DNA of 64,000 nucleotides from Glaciecola sp. XM2 (GCF_018595715.1 NZ_JAHEOJ010000020.1:310001-374000), one strand, 5' to 3'; shown: positions 37,621 to 47,354, counted from the stretch's first letter. Made by a program: numbers and translations. Notes: generated from the sequence alone by a model not told the origin.

Positions 37621-38571
37621 CTAAGAGGGCAGGGTACCTCTCCACATGCCATTGCTGTGCGCTTCACCAACTTGGGTTTTTATGAGTGTGATGACCTTCT
37701 CAATGTGAGATTTTTTAGACGAGGAACTTGCGCTCATTGCGAGAACATCGCGTTTAATGTCGGGCTCTGTAATTTCTAAACTATGGACTATCCCTCGTTG
37801 TTCAAGGTGGTAGAAGGCGGAAGAGGGCAGCACAATTAGGCCCCGTCCTTGTGCAACGTAGCGCATATTAGTGGCTAGCTGACCAGAGTAGGGGAGAGAA
37901 AAGTTGAGTGAAATGCCGGCTTTGCTAGCTACCTCATTGAGCAGTTCGAATGAGCTATCGCGGGAATTAAGAGTGATCAGATCGTAGTTAACTAAACGCC
38001 AAAACTCGATGCTCTTACGGTTGAGTAAATCAGTTTGTATAGTGCTCGCGTTTTCTTTACTCATGACTAAAAATAAAGATTCTTTCATAAGCGTCTCGAC
38101 ATTTACGTCACGATTTATATCTAGCTGCTTATATGTCAAAGCTATATCAATTTTGCCTTTATGTAACCATTTGTTGAGACGATAGGTGGGTGCTGTCCTT
38201 AGATCTAAGGTGATGCCCGGTAGCGCTTGGGAAATTGCATCAATTAGAGGCATAGAAAGCACATTGCCAATTCCTTCGTTCATGCCAATTGAAATAACGC
38301 CATTTAAAGTATCGCTATAATCAAGCAAGTCACGTTTGGCAAACTCAATTTTTTGCATTAACTGCTGTGCATGAGCAAAAAATCGATGGCCAGAGGGCGT
38401 TAGGCTGACGCCTTTGTAGTCACGAATAAAAAGTGTGGCTTTTAACTCATGCTCCAAACTACCTAGTTGATGGCTAATTGCAGGTGCAGCAATATCGAGC
38501 GCTTTCGCGGCGCCCGCGATACTTTTTTTCTCCGCCGTCACGATAAAATAGTGCAATTGCTTCGTGTTCAA
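37621..38571 (-). CDS. LysR family transcriptional regulator
   Basis: A 316-residue regulator with an N-terminal winged helix (TKQLHYFIVTAEKKSIAGAA, then LDIAAPAISHQLGSLEHEL and FIRDYKGVSLTPSG) and a C-terminal substrate-binding-like domain. The start is a TTG at 38571 (sequence MNTKQLHYF) because GAGGAGG lies nine bases upstream; an earlier TTG adds eight unlikely residues. The divergently placed TSUP and aminotransferase genes, 556 bases away, are plausible targets, but this is inference from position only. Confidence 0.88.
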   Translation of the reverse strand: MNTKQLHYFIVTAEKKSIAGAAKALDIAAPAISHQLGSLEHELKATLFIRDYKGVSLTPSGHRFFAHAQQLMQKIEFAKRDLLDYSDTLNGVISIGMNEGIGNVLSMPLIDAISQALPGITLDLRTAPTYRLNKWLHKGKIDIALTYKQLDINRDVNVETLMKESLFLVMSKENASTIQTDLLNRKSIEFWRLVNYDLITLNSRDSSFELLNEVASKAGISLNFSLPYSGQLATNMRYVAQGRGLIVLPSSAFYHLEQRGIVHSLEITEPDIKRDVLAMSASSSSKKSHIEKVITLIKTQVGEAHSNGMWRGTLPS

Positions 38572-39126
38572 CTTAGATAGCCTCCTCGTCAGCAAAATGA
38601 TGCAAGACCTACATATCTCATCTTGCGAACGATACTGAATTATATAACCTTACACCTCGTACTTTTCATGTAGGAGCAAGTTACATACCAGTAAGGCCTA
38701 TACCGATATTCCACTGTAATTTATTTGTTAAACTTACATCTAAAACTATCGTTGCTAAAAAACATTTTAGTGACTAAAAGGCAGTAAAAACCTACCTTTT
38801 AGCCGGTATAGATATTTTTTATTGCGCCGCTCTATATTTTTTATTCTTGTGTCAGATAAGCAAGCTCCCATAAGGTACTTTAAGCGTGCAACGAATGTGA
38901 TGCACGCAAAATGCATCATAAAAGCGCACCTACATCAAAATAAATCACAAATGGTGCGCTTCGCTGAAAGTGTTGGCTGTATTTACATCAAACCTCTCGG
39001 GCTCACGTGATGACAATAAATATAATATAGGGACAATTAAGCTTTGTTTTCGCCGATATCAACGCCTTTGATTGCAGCGCAATGCAAATTTCAACAGGTT
39101 CACCTCAAACAATTGCGGATGGCTAA
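38572..39126. other. intergenic region between LysR gene and TSUP gene
   Basis: A 555-base AT-rich gap holding the divergent promoters. A TATAAT hexamer lies at 39021-39026, 100 bases before the TSUP ATG, but without a good -35. An imperfect repeat around GCACGC and GCATC near 38900-38920 and an ACCTACCTTTT/AAAAGGCAGT-like inverted pair near 38776-38802 are visible; neither is strong. The 62-codon frame at 38822-39010 has no ribosome site and looks like chance. T-N11-A LysR boxes are too loose to place. Confidence 0.5.
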
Positions 39127-39951
39127 ATGAGTGCTGACATCATCATGTTTGTCATTACTTTGTGTTGCGCGGGCGCAATTGCGGGGATAATGGCGGGTTT
39201 GTTTGGCATCGGTGGTGGTTTTGTCGTTGTACCTGCATTGCTGGCCGTTCTACCCTTTTTTACACCCGCAACCGAAGACTTAATGAAAGTTGCGATTGGC
39301 ACTTCGTTAGCGTCAATTGTGGTATCTAGCGCTCGCTCTGTGCAAGCACACAACAAAAAGAACGCAGTAGACTTTGATGTATTAAAATCGTGGTCCACTT
39401 GGCTGGTGTTAGGCGTGCTTGGAGGGCTAGTTATTGCATCAGTAGTGAGCGCCGAAAGCTTAATGGTAGTATTTGCAACGGGTGTACTGGCGTTTGCTTG
39501 TTATTTTTTGTGTCCCCGCTGCTTTTCGTTTTCTCACAAAACAGAATCTCTGAGTATGCCAAAGGGGCCTTTTAAGGTGGCTTTGGCTTCATTTTTAGGT
39601 GGCTTCTCTGCTTTATTAGGCATTGGGGGAGGCACTATTACCGTTATTACCATGGTGACCTGCAATCGTTCAGCCCACCAAGCGGTTGCTACTGCCGCTG
39701 GCGTTGGATTTATTATTGGTTTGCCAGGCGCTCTCGGTTTTTTGATGATGAGCCATGGGGATTCAGTAATGCCTTACGGCACCGTTGGTTTTATTAATCT
39801 TCCTGCACTTGCCGCCATATCTCTAGGCGCAATGTTTACTGCGCCACTTGGAGCAAAGCTAGCTCACATGACAAGCGAAACGTTGTTAAAAAGGCTTTTC
39901 GGCGTCTATCTTCTCTCAGTATCGGCGGGCATGTATTTAAAAACGATTTAA
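39127..39951 (+). CDS. TSUP family transporter (TauE/SafE-like)
   Basis: A 274-residue membrane protein with about eight helices. The glycine-rich loop motif MAGLFGIGGGFVVVPALLAVLPF occurs near the N-terminus and its repeat LGGFSALLGIGGGTITV in the second half, the doubled pattern of the TSUP sulfite/sulfonate exporter family. Substrates of the family include sulfite, sulfoacetate and other organosulfur or anionic compounds. The Tat-exported aminotransferase follows 20 bases downstream, so the two are likely one operon. Confidence 0.9.
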   Translation: MSADIIMFVITLCCAGAIAGIMAGLFGIGGGFVVVPALLAVLPFFTPATEDLMKVAIGTSLASIVVSSARSVQAHNKKNAVDFDVLKSWSTWLVLGVLGGLVIASVVSAESLMVVFATGVLAFACYFLCPRCFSFSHKTESLSMPKGPFKVALASFLGGFSALLGIGGGTITVITMVTCNRSAHQAVATAAGVGFIIGLPGALGFLMMSHGDSVMPYGTVGFINLPALAAISLGAMFTAPLGAKLAHMTSETLLKRLFGVYLLSVSAGMYLKTI

Positions 39952-39971
39952 CTCAAAACAGAGGGCATAAA

Positions 39972-41144
39972 ATGTCTAGCACTAACTTGAACAGACGTTC
40001 TTTTTTAACCAGAGCATTTACAGGCACAGCGGCCGGTGCGTTAGCGAGTATTGCACCATTTAGCCTGGCAAGTACCGCCAGCGTTTCTCCTATTAAATTG
40101 AACTATGGGCCTGCTCCTGGGATAGCGAAGCTCAATGCCAACGAAAATCCATATGGGCCAAGCGCTGGTGCCCTTGAAGCGATTATGCAGGCCAGTAAAA
40201 CGGGCGGCGCTTACTATGCAGACGCGGCAGGAACGGTCTTAATTGATATGATTGCTGAGAAGTACTCACTGGCGCCGGAAAATGTGACTCTCAGCGCAGG
40301 CTCAAGCGGTGTCTTGTCTTCAACCGCGTTAATGGCGTCTACCAAGGGACGAATTTTGGGTCCTGACCTATTTTGGGATACAACAGCACGAGCGCCAGAG
40401 CATCAAGGGAAAGACGGGATCTTAAGGCTCCCTAAAACAGCCGACTTAAGCATTGATTTAGACGCTTTTTACAGTGCGATAACGGACGATGTGGCGATGG
40501 TGCAGGTCACTAACCCAAATAATCCAACGGGTACAACGGTAGATCCCAAAGCGCTCGAAGCGTTTTGTATTAAGGCATCTAAAAAGTGTTTGGTGTTGGT
40601 TGACGAGGCCTATAACGAACTCACCGACTCACCCGAAAAGCATTCGATGATCCACCTGATTAACAAAGGGCATAACGTTGTTGTTGCGAGAACCTTTTCA
40701 AAAATTTATGGGTTGGCTGGTTTAAGAGTAGGATATTTGCTATCAACCCCAGAAAACATTGACGCAATCAGTCGGTTTGGTATGGGTGGCTATTCGATGA
40801 ATCAAGCGGGTTTGGCGGCGGCCATAGCGTCTTTCAATGATGAGGCTTTTTTAACTTATTCTAAAGAGAAAATTATCGAGGGTCGCTCCATGGTGTTTGA
40901 TGCCGTTAAAGCAAATGGTTTAACGGCTTTACCGTCAACCACGAGTTTTGTGTTTGTGAACTTAGGAAACGGAAACGCAGAGGTGTTTCGTCAAAAAATG
41001 GCAGAGCAAAATGTCATGATCAGAGGTATTTATCAAGACTATACTAACTGGTCTCGGGTCAGTATGGGGCGCATAGAAGACGTACAAAAATATGTTAACG
41101 CCATGCCCATTGCGCTAGAGGCGATGTATCAGTCAGTGGTGTAA
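39972..41144 (+). CDS. Tat-exported PLP aminotransferase (class I/II, HisC-like)
   Basis: A 390-residue fold-type I aminotransferase. The N-terminus has a twin-arginine signal, NRRSFLTRAFTGTAAGALAS, with a cleavage region near LAST, so it is predicted to be folded in the cytoplasm and exported with PLP bound. The catalytic domain shows ANENPYGPS, NPNNPTGT, the PLP-aspartate LVDEAYNEL and the Schiff-base lysine in ARTFSKIYGLAGLRVGYLL, most similar to histidinol-phosphate aminotransferases. No histidine genes are nearby. It follows the TSUP gene closely. The substrate is unknown; a periplasmic PLP transaminase is unusual. Confidence 0.9.
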   Translation: MSSTNLNRRSFLTRAFTGTAAGALASIAPFSLASTASVSPIKLNYGPAPGIAKLNANENPYGPSAGALEAIMQASKTGGAYYADAAGTVLIDMIAEKYSLAPENVTLSAGSSGVLSSTALMASTKGRILGPDLFWDTTARAPEHQGKDGILRLPKTADLSIDLDAFYSAITDDVAMVQVTNPNNPTGTTVDPKALEAFCIKASKKCLVLVDEAYNELTDSPEKHSMIHLINKGHNVVVARTFSKIYGLAGLRVGYLLSTPENIDAISRFGMGGYSMNQAGLAAAIASFNDEAFLTYSKEKIIEGRSMVFDAVKANGLTALPSTTSFVFVNLGNGNAEVFRQKMAEQNVMIRGIYQDYTNWSRVSMGRIEDVQKYVNAMPIALEAMYQSVV

Positions 41145-41297
41145 CCGCTACTTAACGTTTCGCCTCTGTTAGCTCCCTCCTTCGTAGTGGGGCTTTTGTA
41201 GAGCGCTTTTTATAGATTTTGTTTGCGTTTATTATATTTTTTCAAAATAAAAATGGTATTGTGGCAGATGTAAATAAAACGAAAATCTAAAGGCAAC

Positions 41298-41420
41298 ATT
41301 ATCGATTATAGTAACTATATACAGTGGTTAGCGGTTGTCATTGAACTTATTGGCTTAGTCTTAATAGCTGTAGAACTTTATTTTCCTAGGGTATCAGAGG
41401 GCCTAAAAGTTTTTTTTTGA
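41298..41420 (+). pseudogene. N-terminal part of a small membrane protein, split by a T9 run
   Basis: This frame runs from an ATT codon at 41298 (AAAGG five bases upstream) to TGA at 41418-41420 and encodes IIDYSNYIQWLAVVIELIG and LVLIAVELYFPRVSEGLKVF, one membrane helix. No ATG, GTG or TTG start exists in the frame, so it either begins at ATT or has lost its start. The frame ends in the nine-T run 41410-41418. With eight T the frame would continue EETKPKFM directly into the next gene. It may be a broken gene, a slippage site or a sequencing error. No family is recognised. Confidence 0.5.
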
Positions 41421-41439
41421 AGAAACTAAGCCTAAATTC

Positions 41440-41703
41440 ATGAGAAACCCAAAGGCATGGATAGGTAGTTATATTCTCATTTGGGTTATTGCTGTAGTCG
41501 GCCTGTCGGTTTGGGATCAGTCAATGCTGCTAATCTCAAATGTGTTTTTCACGGTGGTTACTGTGTTAACGCTGCTGGTGTTGAGTATAAGTAAGTTGTT
41601 AGTAAAAATCGGAGTTGTTATTGGGCGCGGCAACTCTGTAGGTGGTGTTGGTTTAGTGCTTGCACTGATTGGCTTTACTATGGAAGTTTCTCAATTAGTT
41701 TGA
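41440..41703 (+). CDS. small membrane protein, unknown (probable C-terminal part of a split gene)
   Basis: An 87-residue hydrophobic protein with three likely helices: GSYILIWVIAVVGLSV, MLLISNVFFTVVTVLTLLVL and VGGVGLVLALIGFTMEV. The ATG at 41440 has no clear ribosome site, and reading upstream in the same frame gives EETKPKF without a stop as far as the T run at 41410. Together with the preceding 40-codon frame it would be a continuous protein of about 138 residues with four helices. I do not recognise the family. It lies in an accessory-looking stretch with low coding density. Confidence 0.5.
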   Translation: MRNPKAWIGSYILIWVIAVVGLSVWDQSMLLISNVFFTVVTVLTLLVLSISKLLVKIGVVIGRGNSVGGVGLVLALIGFTMEVSQLV

Positions 41704-41989
41704 AGGTTAAGCGTATCAATTAACTTGCAATACATTGATCATGGGCCGGAGCTAAATAGGAATTTCAAGAGTGCCAATAAAACCACATGCTAGTCTTGCG
41801 TTTATCAGTTCGATACCTGTCATTTATTAATGATATCTTTTCAAGGTTTTTACTAGGCTCGTCATCCCACGTATTGAGCTTACCCGAAACTCCCAAATCC
41901 ACAATAGGCGCAGGGTCGGTATAAGGTAACTTAACGCTATAGAATACTCCATGTAAAAGCCGCACCTAGCGGTAAGTCATGTTGATTAA

Positions 41990-43093
41990 TTAGCTTGAGC
42001 TTTTTACTTTGCGCTCAATGCCGTTTAGATGTTCAAATACCTCCACGCTCGCTTTTTCCATAAGATTCAGCATTTCAATCATTTGCGTGTCATCCCCCTT
42101 GTCTCTTGCCTGCAGAGCGAGCTTTCCGGCTTCATGAACTTCCCGATGCGGTTTTTCTAGCTTCTGATAGTCATGAAAGTTAGAGTACATCGATTTTCCG
42201 TCGCCTTGATAAAACCATTTACCCAAGCGACACTGTGTATGATCTGCAAAATCATTTTCAGCTTTATCTGAATCGCCTTGCACAGCTTTATACACCTCTA
42301 TTTTCCACACCAAGTGATCAAGTTTCACTGTTTGAATGAAGGTGCTTAAGCTAGACAACGAAATTACTTCTGACATGTCAGATGCCATATTAGAAATACC
42401 GTTAATTGATTTGTTAATATCTTTTGCCGACTCTGCAACTTTTGCAGTTTCATCGTTATTTTGTTTGATAAAGTTTGAGGCTCTAGCGGTCTGCTCTGAG
42501 GTTTCAGAGGTAAGCTGAGAGATTTTATCTGAAGCGCTTGCAGAATGCCCAGCTAATGTCCTCACTTCGTCTGCTACAACTGCAAAACCGCGTCCCTGTT
42601 CTCCTGCTCTAGCTGCTTCAATGGCGGCATTTAATGCAAGTAAATTCGTTTGCGCAGATAAACCTTGTATTTGAGTCACAAAGGATTCGATTTCTTGAGC
42701 TGACGTGGATAACTGGTCGATTGACGAGGTGATATCCCCTGACTTACTCGTTAGATCAACAAGTACCGAGACAATCCCATTTAATATTTCACTAATATTT
42801 GTAAAGTCTTGTAATGAGCCTGATAGTCTTTGTTTTTCGTTGTAAATATCTTGTGCAGAACCAGCAACGTCGTGTCTGATAGCGTCTAGCATATCTATTG
42901 AGCTAAAAAATGACTTTATAACCCTACGCTCTACATCGACCTTTGCAGCAAGAGATTCCGCATCCAAATATGACTTATGTAGGGCTTTTTCCATTTGGTC
43001 AATTTTTTCTTCGTTTGCGCTTTGCTCGCGAAGTAGCTTATTTATTGTGTTTTCTAACTCTATAATTTTTTGACGACTACCAAACATGGTCAT
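41990..43093 (-). CDS. soluble methyl-accepting chemotaxis protein with CZB zinc domain
   Basis: A 367-residue cytoplasmic receptor with no membrane segment. An N-terminal coiled coil (residues 8-60, [11 protein letters not shown]) leads to a short signalling domain whose hairpin tip [20 protein letters not shown] is intact. The C-terminal CZB domain has its zinc ligands: His in [10 protein letters not shown], Cys in [10 protein letters not shown], His in PHREVHEAG and His in [12 protein letters not shown] proteins sense zinc status or oxidants such as HOCl via the Cys-zinc centre. It is a single-gene unit. Confidence 0.9.
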   Translation of the reverse strand: MTMFGSRQKIIELENTINKLLREQSANEEKIDQMEKALHKSYLDAESLAAKVDVERRVIKSFFSSIDMLDAIRHDVAGSAQDIYNEKQRLSGSLQDFTNISEILNGIVSVLVDLTSKSGDITSSIDQLSTSAQEIESFVTQIQGLSAQTNLLALNAAIEAARAGEQGRGFAVVADEVRTLAGHSASASDKISQLTSETSEQTARASNFIKQNNDETAKVAESAKDINKSINGISNMASDMSEVISLSSLSTFIQTVKLDHLVWKIEVYKAVQGDSDKAENDFADHTQCRLGKWFYQGDGKSMYSNFHDYQKLEKPHREVHEAGKLALQARDKGDDTQMIEMLNLMEKASVEVFEHLNGIERKVKSSS

Positions 43094-43286
43094 CCTTTTG
43101 TGATACCAAAGAACATTAATACTATGTAATCGGACACTGACAGGAAATCTGTACTATTTTTACATTAGTTTAGCGCTTTATGACAATTATCTACCTGGGG
43201 AAAATAAGTAGAAATGCTCGTTTTGACGTTTGCCTATGTCAGAGGCTGACCACAAGGAGTACGGAGTGCTGGTAAAACTACAAAGG

Positions 43287-43724
43287 CTAAACCCCGATGT
43301 CCTCATTCCATAGGGATGGGTTATTCCGAATAAAGTCTGTCATCATCTTAATGCATGTTGCGTCGTTGAGTACTTCTACGTCAATTCCCTTTTCTTTTAA
43401 GCGCGCTTCTTCACCCATAAAAGTTTGGTTTTCTCCCACCACTACTCTAGGAATTTCGTATAGCATGATGGCGCCGCTGCACATTGAGCATGGCGATAAG
43501 GTGGTATAAATGGTGCACTCACGATAGGTCGCGGCGCTTTGTCTGCCAGCGTTTTCAAAAGCGTCCATCTCGCCATGGAGTATGGGGCTACCCGATTGTA
43601 CTCTGCGATTATGACCTCGGCCGATAATCTTATTGTTATGCACAATCACCGAACCAATAGGAATGCCGCCTTCTGCAAGGCCTTTTTGCGCCTCTTCAAT
43701 AGCCGCTTGCATGAATTTGTCCAT
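43287..43724 (-). CDS. cytidine/deoxycytidylate-deaminase family protein (cytosine deaminase-like)
   Basis: A 145-residue zinc deaminase. Zinc and catalytic motifs are His50-Gly-Glu52 in ILHGEMDAFENAG and Pro78-Cys79-x-x-Cys82 in LSPCSMCSGAIMLY. The C-terminal part, ENQTFMGEEARLKEKGIDVEVL and NPSLWNEDIGV, closely follows yeast cytosine deaminase rather than TadA or guanine deaminase. Predicted to convert cytosine to uracil for salvage. It precedes ppx on the same strand with a 33-base gap but no functional link. Confidence 0.85.
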   Translation of the reverse strand: MDKFMQAAIEEAQKGLAEGGIPIGSVIVHNNKIIGRGHNRRVQSGSPILHGEMDAFENAGRQSAATYRECTIYTTLSPCSMCSGAIMLYEIPRVVVGENQTFMGEEARLKEKGIDVEVLNDATCIKMMTDFIRNNPSLWNEDIGV

Positions 43725-43757
43725 ATTTACCTCTTCTTTGCGTAATGTAGTGTCTTG

Positions 43758-45284
43758 TTAACGCGCATTGAGCTGAATGTCTAGTGCGTTTAGGTAAGTA
43801 CTTTCTTTCTCAAGATCGGCATTGAGCAAGGTGTTGTTTTGCAGAACATCGCTGTCGAACGTGATATTTAATTCATTATCTTTAGCCATGTATGACGCAC
43901 CTAGGTCAGTCGATGCGTGGCGGTTGATATTCAGCAATATTCCCAGTCTTAAAATCACTAACAAGCGCATGATGCCTTGTTCGCTATGTTCAATACTTTT
44001 TGGAAAAAGCGCTGGCTGAATACGCTTTCTATGAAAACGCACCAGCACACTCATCACGCGCTGCTGGTCTTGGTTAAAGCCAGGTAAGTCTGAATTAGAA
44101 AGGATGTAACTGCTGTGTTTTTGAATGCCTCTAGAATTTACCTGCAAGCCCACTTCATGCAACAAGGCCGACCAACCTAACATAAAGCGATATTTTGCCT
44201 CGCTGATGTCCCAATCCGTTTTAACCGTATTGTAAATTGTCATGCAGGTTTTGAGCACTCTGTGCGCGTATTGGGTGTCTACATCATATCTGGTGGCGAG
44301 ACTTTGCGCGGTTCTGACTCTTACACTTTGAGAGGTTTGCTTGCCTTGTAGCTCTGCTAGCACGCCTTCACGCAGAGCGGCTTGCGAAATGCCTACCTGA
44401 GTTAATTTTAAAGACTGAAAAATTGCCAGCATAATGCATAAACCCGGCACAAATACGGGTTTTCTGTCTTCTGTTAACCCCTCAAAGTCTAAAGCCTCTG
44501 CATGACCTTTTTCGATGCACCGTGCGAGTAAAAGTTGCAAGTCGTGTTGATTAAATGGCATTGCTTCGCCATTTTCATTAGGGTGCGCCACTAGGGCTAA
44601 GGCTTTTGCAGTACCAGAGCTTCCGATTGCATGCTCCCAGTGGCACTCGCGTAAATTTGCGCTAGCAAGTTCTAAATCTTGTTGTGCCGCGGTAATAGCT
44701 TTTTCAACCGCATTACGGGTTATCTTTCCATCGCTAAAAAATCGTTTTTGGTAGCTAACGCACCCCATTTGCACGCTTTTACATAATTGTGGGGCACTGC
44801 TTTTACCCACCGCAAACTCAGTTGAGCCGCCACCAATATCGATGATAAGACGGCTGCCTTCGGTATTAGCGTTACTTGCCACACCCACATAAATCAAACG
44901 TGCTTCTTCAGCGCCAGAAATGACTTCAATTGGGAAAGGGAATATTTTGCGTGCGCGCCTTAAAAACTCATGGGCGTTTTTTGCTCTACGCAAGGTGTGA
45001 GTGGCGACAATACGCACAGAGTCCAAGGGTAGTCCGGCCAAGGGCTCTATCATACCTTCTAGTACATCTAGCCCTCTTTGCATCGCTTCTTCGCTTAAAA
45101 TAGACTTATTGTCTAGGCCTTCAGCTAAGCGCACCTTGTATTTCACTCGGTTTACAACCTGCACAGCGTCAGCTACTACTCTAGCAATGACGAGATGGAA
45201 GCTGTTTGAGCCGATATCTAAGGCTGCTATGGTTTCGGTAGTGCGCTGTTCGGTGTTGTCAAAAATCTGATAAAGATTTTGCAA
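43758..45284 (-). CDS. ppx: exopolyphosphatase
   Basis: Processively cleaves phosphate from polyphosphate ends; family members also hydrolyse pppGpp. 508 residues. The ASKHA ATPase-like N-terminal domain has AALDIGSNSFHLVIARVV and IDIGGGSTEFAVG; the HD-like C-terminal domain includes GWSALLHEVGLQV and RFHRKRI. The start is a TTG at 45284, three bases from the ppk stop, with GAGG upstream. It is in an operon with ppk, so polymer synthesis and breakdown are encoded together. Confidence 0.94.
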   Translation of the reverse strand: MQNLYQIFDNTEQRTTETIAALDIGSNSFHLVIARVVADAVQVVNRVKYKVRLAEGLDNKSILSEEAMQRGLDVLEGMIEPLAGLPLDSVRIVATHTLRRAKNAHEFLRRARKIFPFPIEVISGAEEARLIYVGVASNANTEGSRLIIDIGGGSTEFAVGKSSAPQLCKSVQMGCVSYQKRFFSDGKITRNAVEKAITAAQQDLELASANLRECHWEHAIGSSGTAKALALVAHPNENGEAMPFNQHDLQLLLARCIEKGHAEALDFEGLTEDRKPVFVPGLCIMLAIFQSLKLTQVGISQAALREGVLAELQGKQTSQSVRVRTAQSLATRYDVDTQYAHRVLKTCMTIYNTVKTDWDISEAKYRFMLGWSALLHEVGLQVNSRGIQKHSSYILSNSDLPGFNQDQQRVMSVLVRFHRKRIQPALFPKSIEHSEQGIMRLLVILRLGILLNINRHASTDLGASYMAKDNELNITFDSDVLQNNTLLNADLEKESTYLNALDIQLNAR

Positions 45285-47354
45285 TTAGTTGGCCTCTCGA
45301 TCAGACAAGTACTGATGGATTTGTATCTGCGATCGTAACTTCTTCCGGTTACCGCGTTTCACGTAGTTATTGGATTGGGTTTGGTCGATCACTCGCGCTT
45401 TGAGTGTGTCAGTAAACTGAAGATCTAACAAGTCCAATATCATCTGCCTAGCGTCGGGGTCGTTAACCGGGCAACCTACCTCAATTCGATAGTCCATATT
45501 GCGCGTCATCCAATCAGCCGATGAGATGAATATTTTTCTGTCACCGCCATTTTCAAATACCATGATGCGCGGGTGCTCTAAAAAGCGGTCCACAATGCTA
45601 ATGATTTCAATATTTTCACTTTGCCCAGGTACTCCGGGTATTAATGAGCACATACCGCGTATTATGCCGCGTATCTTCACGCCGGATTGAGATGCGCGAT
45701 ACAAATCATCAATGAGTTCGGAGTCCACTAGGTTATTAATTTTGAAAGTAATCTGAGCAAAGTGACCTTCGGTACTGCGCTGTATCTCTTGGCGTATCAA
45801 TGACTGAATTTTGCTTCGTGCATTAATAGGGGAGACTTGAAGTTGATTAAAACGCACTTTTTTGTAGGGGTTTTGAATCATATCAAACACCTGAATGGCC
45901 TCAGCTGATAGCTCATCGTCACAGGTGAAAAGTGAGAGATCGGTGTATATTTTCGCAGTTTTTTCGTTGAAGTTTCCCGTTCCAAAATGCGCGTAATGCT
46001 TAAGTTTACCGCGCTCTTCTCTCGTTACAATGCATAACTTGCTGTGTATTTTTACGCTTGGGTTGCCCAATACTACCTTGATGCCGGCGTCGGTCATGCG
46101 TTTTGACCAAGCGATATTGTTCTCTTCGTCAAAGCGGGCGCGAAGCTCAACCACCACTGTGACTTTTTTACCATTGTCTACCGCATCCACTAGTGAACTG
46201 ATAATTCGAGACTGCGATGCCACGCGATAAATGTTTAGGCGTATATGTTTCACCTGAGGATCAAACGCCGCTTGTCGCACAAACTCGGTAAAGTGCAAAA
46301 AGTCATGATAAGGGTAATAAAGTAGGATGTCTTTTTTGGCAATAGCTTCAAAAACAGTGTTGTGCTCCACAAAAGCCTTGCTGCGAAGTCTTGGCAGCTT
46401 TTTATTTTCCAGATAGGCTCTGCCCACATTTGGAAAGCCAATAAAGTCTTTGAAGTTTCGATAGTGACCTGCAGATTGAATCGTATCGATATTAGATATT
46501 TTTAATCGCTTGCGTAAGTCGTTGATCATCTCGTCAGGCATGCCATTGTCATGAATAATGCGCACAGGCTCTGCGATTAACCTTTGCTTCATGCTTTCTG
46601 ACATCTTTTCAACGTAGCTTTCGTCAATTTCGTCGTTGATAGAATACTCAGCGTCACGTGTGATTTTAAACGAATATGCGGCTGACGATTCAAAGCGCAC
46701 AAAACCTTTAAATATCTCATCAATGCAAAGTTTAATAACGTCATCAAGAAGTATGATTTGTTTTACCGTTTTACTTCCATGGCTAGGTAACACCACAAAT
46801 CGACTGGTCTGCTTGGTAGGGATTTCTACCACCGCATATTTGGTGTTTCTGCCGGGGCGATACAGGGCAACGTCTAAGTAAACCGAGCTATCGTTAAGGC
46901 GTTGGATAAGTTCTACTTTATTGTCGAGCAATATGGGAGCCACATGCAGCAACACATGATTTCGAAAATAGGTTTTTACCCACTCTGCTTGTTTTTCATT
47001 GAGTAGGGCGTGATCAAGAATGTGTATGTTGTAACGCTTAAGTTCTTTAGTGACCTGCTTATGAATTTCATCAAACTGAGATGACAAGCCTTTCACGCGC
47101 TGCTGAATCTTTTGTAAGAGCTGTATGAGTTCATCTGCCGTTTCCATGTCACCATCGTTTTGAGAAATAGTGATCAGTCGTTTTACATCCGCTACACGAA
47201 CGCGATAAAACTCATCTAGATTGTTACTGTAAATACCCAAAAACCGAATACGCTCAATCAACGGCGTATTTTTATCGGCAGCCTCCTGCAGCACGCGTTC
47301 ATTAAATGAAAGCCAGCTAAGCTCTTTTGGAAAGTATAACTCTTTGTTCGGCAC
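45285..47354 (-). CDS. ppk: polyphosphate kinase 1
   Basis: Membrane-associated enzyme polymerising the ATP gamma phosphate into polyphosphate. 689 residues, the PPK1 length. The N-domain starts with LYFPKELSWLSFNERVLQEA; catalytic histidines lie in VKIHSKLCIVTREERG and FLEHPRIMVFENGGDRKIFI, and HFGTGNFNEKTAKIYTD is a conserved active-site loop. The start is GTG, immediately after the stop of the ACT-domain gene, and its 3' end abuts ppx. The three genes appear to be one transcript. Confidence 0.95.
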   Translation of the reverse strand: MPNKELYFPKELSWLSFNERVLQEAADKNTPLIERIRFLGIYSNNLDEFYRVRVADVKRLITISQNDGDMETADELIQLLQKIQQRVKGLSSQFDEIHKQVTKELKRYNIHILDHALLNEKQAEWVKTYFRNHVLLHVAPILLDNKVELIQRLNDSSVYLDVALYRPGRNTKYAVVEIPTKQTSRFVVLPSHGSKTVKQIILLDDVIKLCIDEIFKGFVRFESSAAYSFKITRDAEYSINDEIDESYVEKMSESMKQRLIAEPVRIIHDNGMPDEMINDLRKRLKISNIDTIQSAGHYRNFKDFIGFPNVGRAYLENKKLPRLRSKAFVEHNTVFEAIAKKDILLYYPYHDFLHFTEFVRQAAFDPQVKHIRLNIYRVASQSRIISSLVDAVDNGKKVTVVVELRARFDEENNIAWSKRMTDAGIKVVLGNPSVKIHSKLCIVTREERGKLKHYAHFGTGNFNEKTAKIYTDLSLFTCDDELSAEAIQVFDMIQNPYKKVRFNQLQVSPINARSKIQSLIRQEIQRSTEGHFAQITFKINNLVDSELIDDLYRASQSGVKIRGIIRGMCSLIPGVPGQSENIEIISIVDRFLEHPRIMVFENGGDRKIFISSADWMTRNMDYRIEVGCPVNDPDARQMILDLLDLQFTDTLKARVIDQTQSNNYVKRGNRKKLRSQIQIHQYLSDREAN

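Noticed and set aside
38822-39010. 62-codon frame in the LysR-TSUP gap
   Set aside because: No ribosome site, no domain and atypical composition; treated as chance.
41765-41965. 66-codon minus-strand frame between the split membrane gene and the chemoreceptor
   Set aside because: GTG start with a poor ribosome site and no recognisable family. It could be a gene remnant, but I cannot support it.
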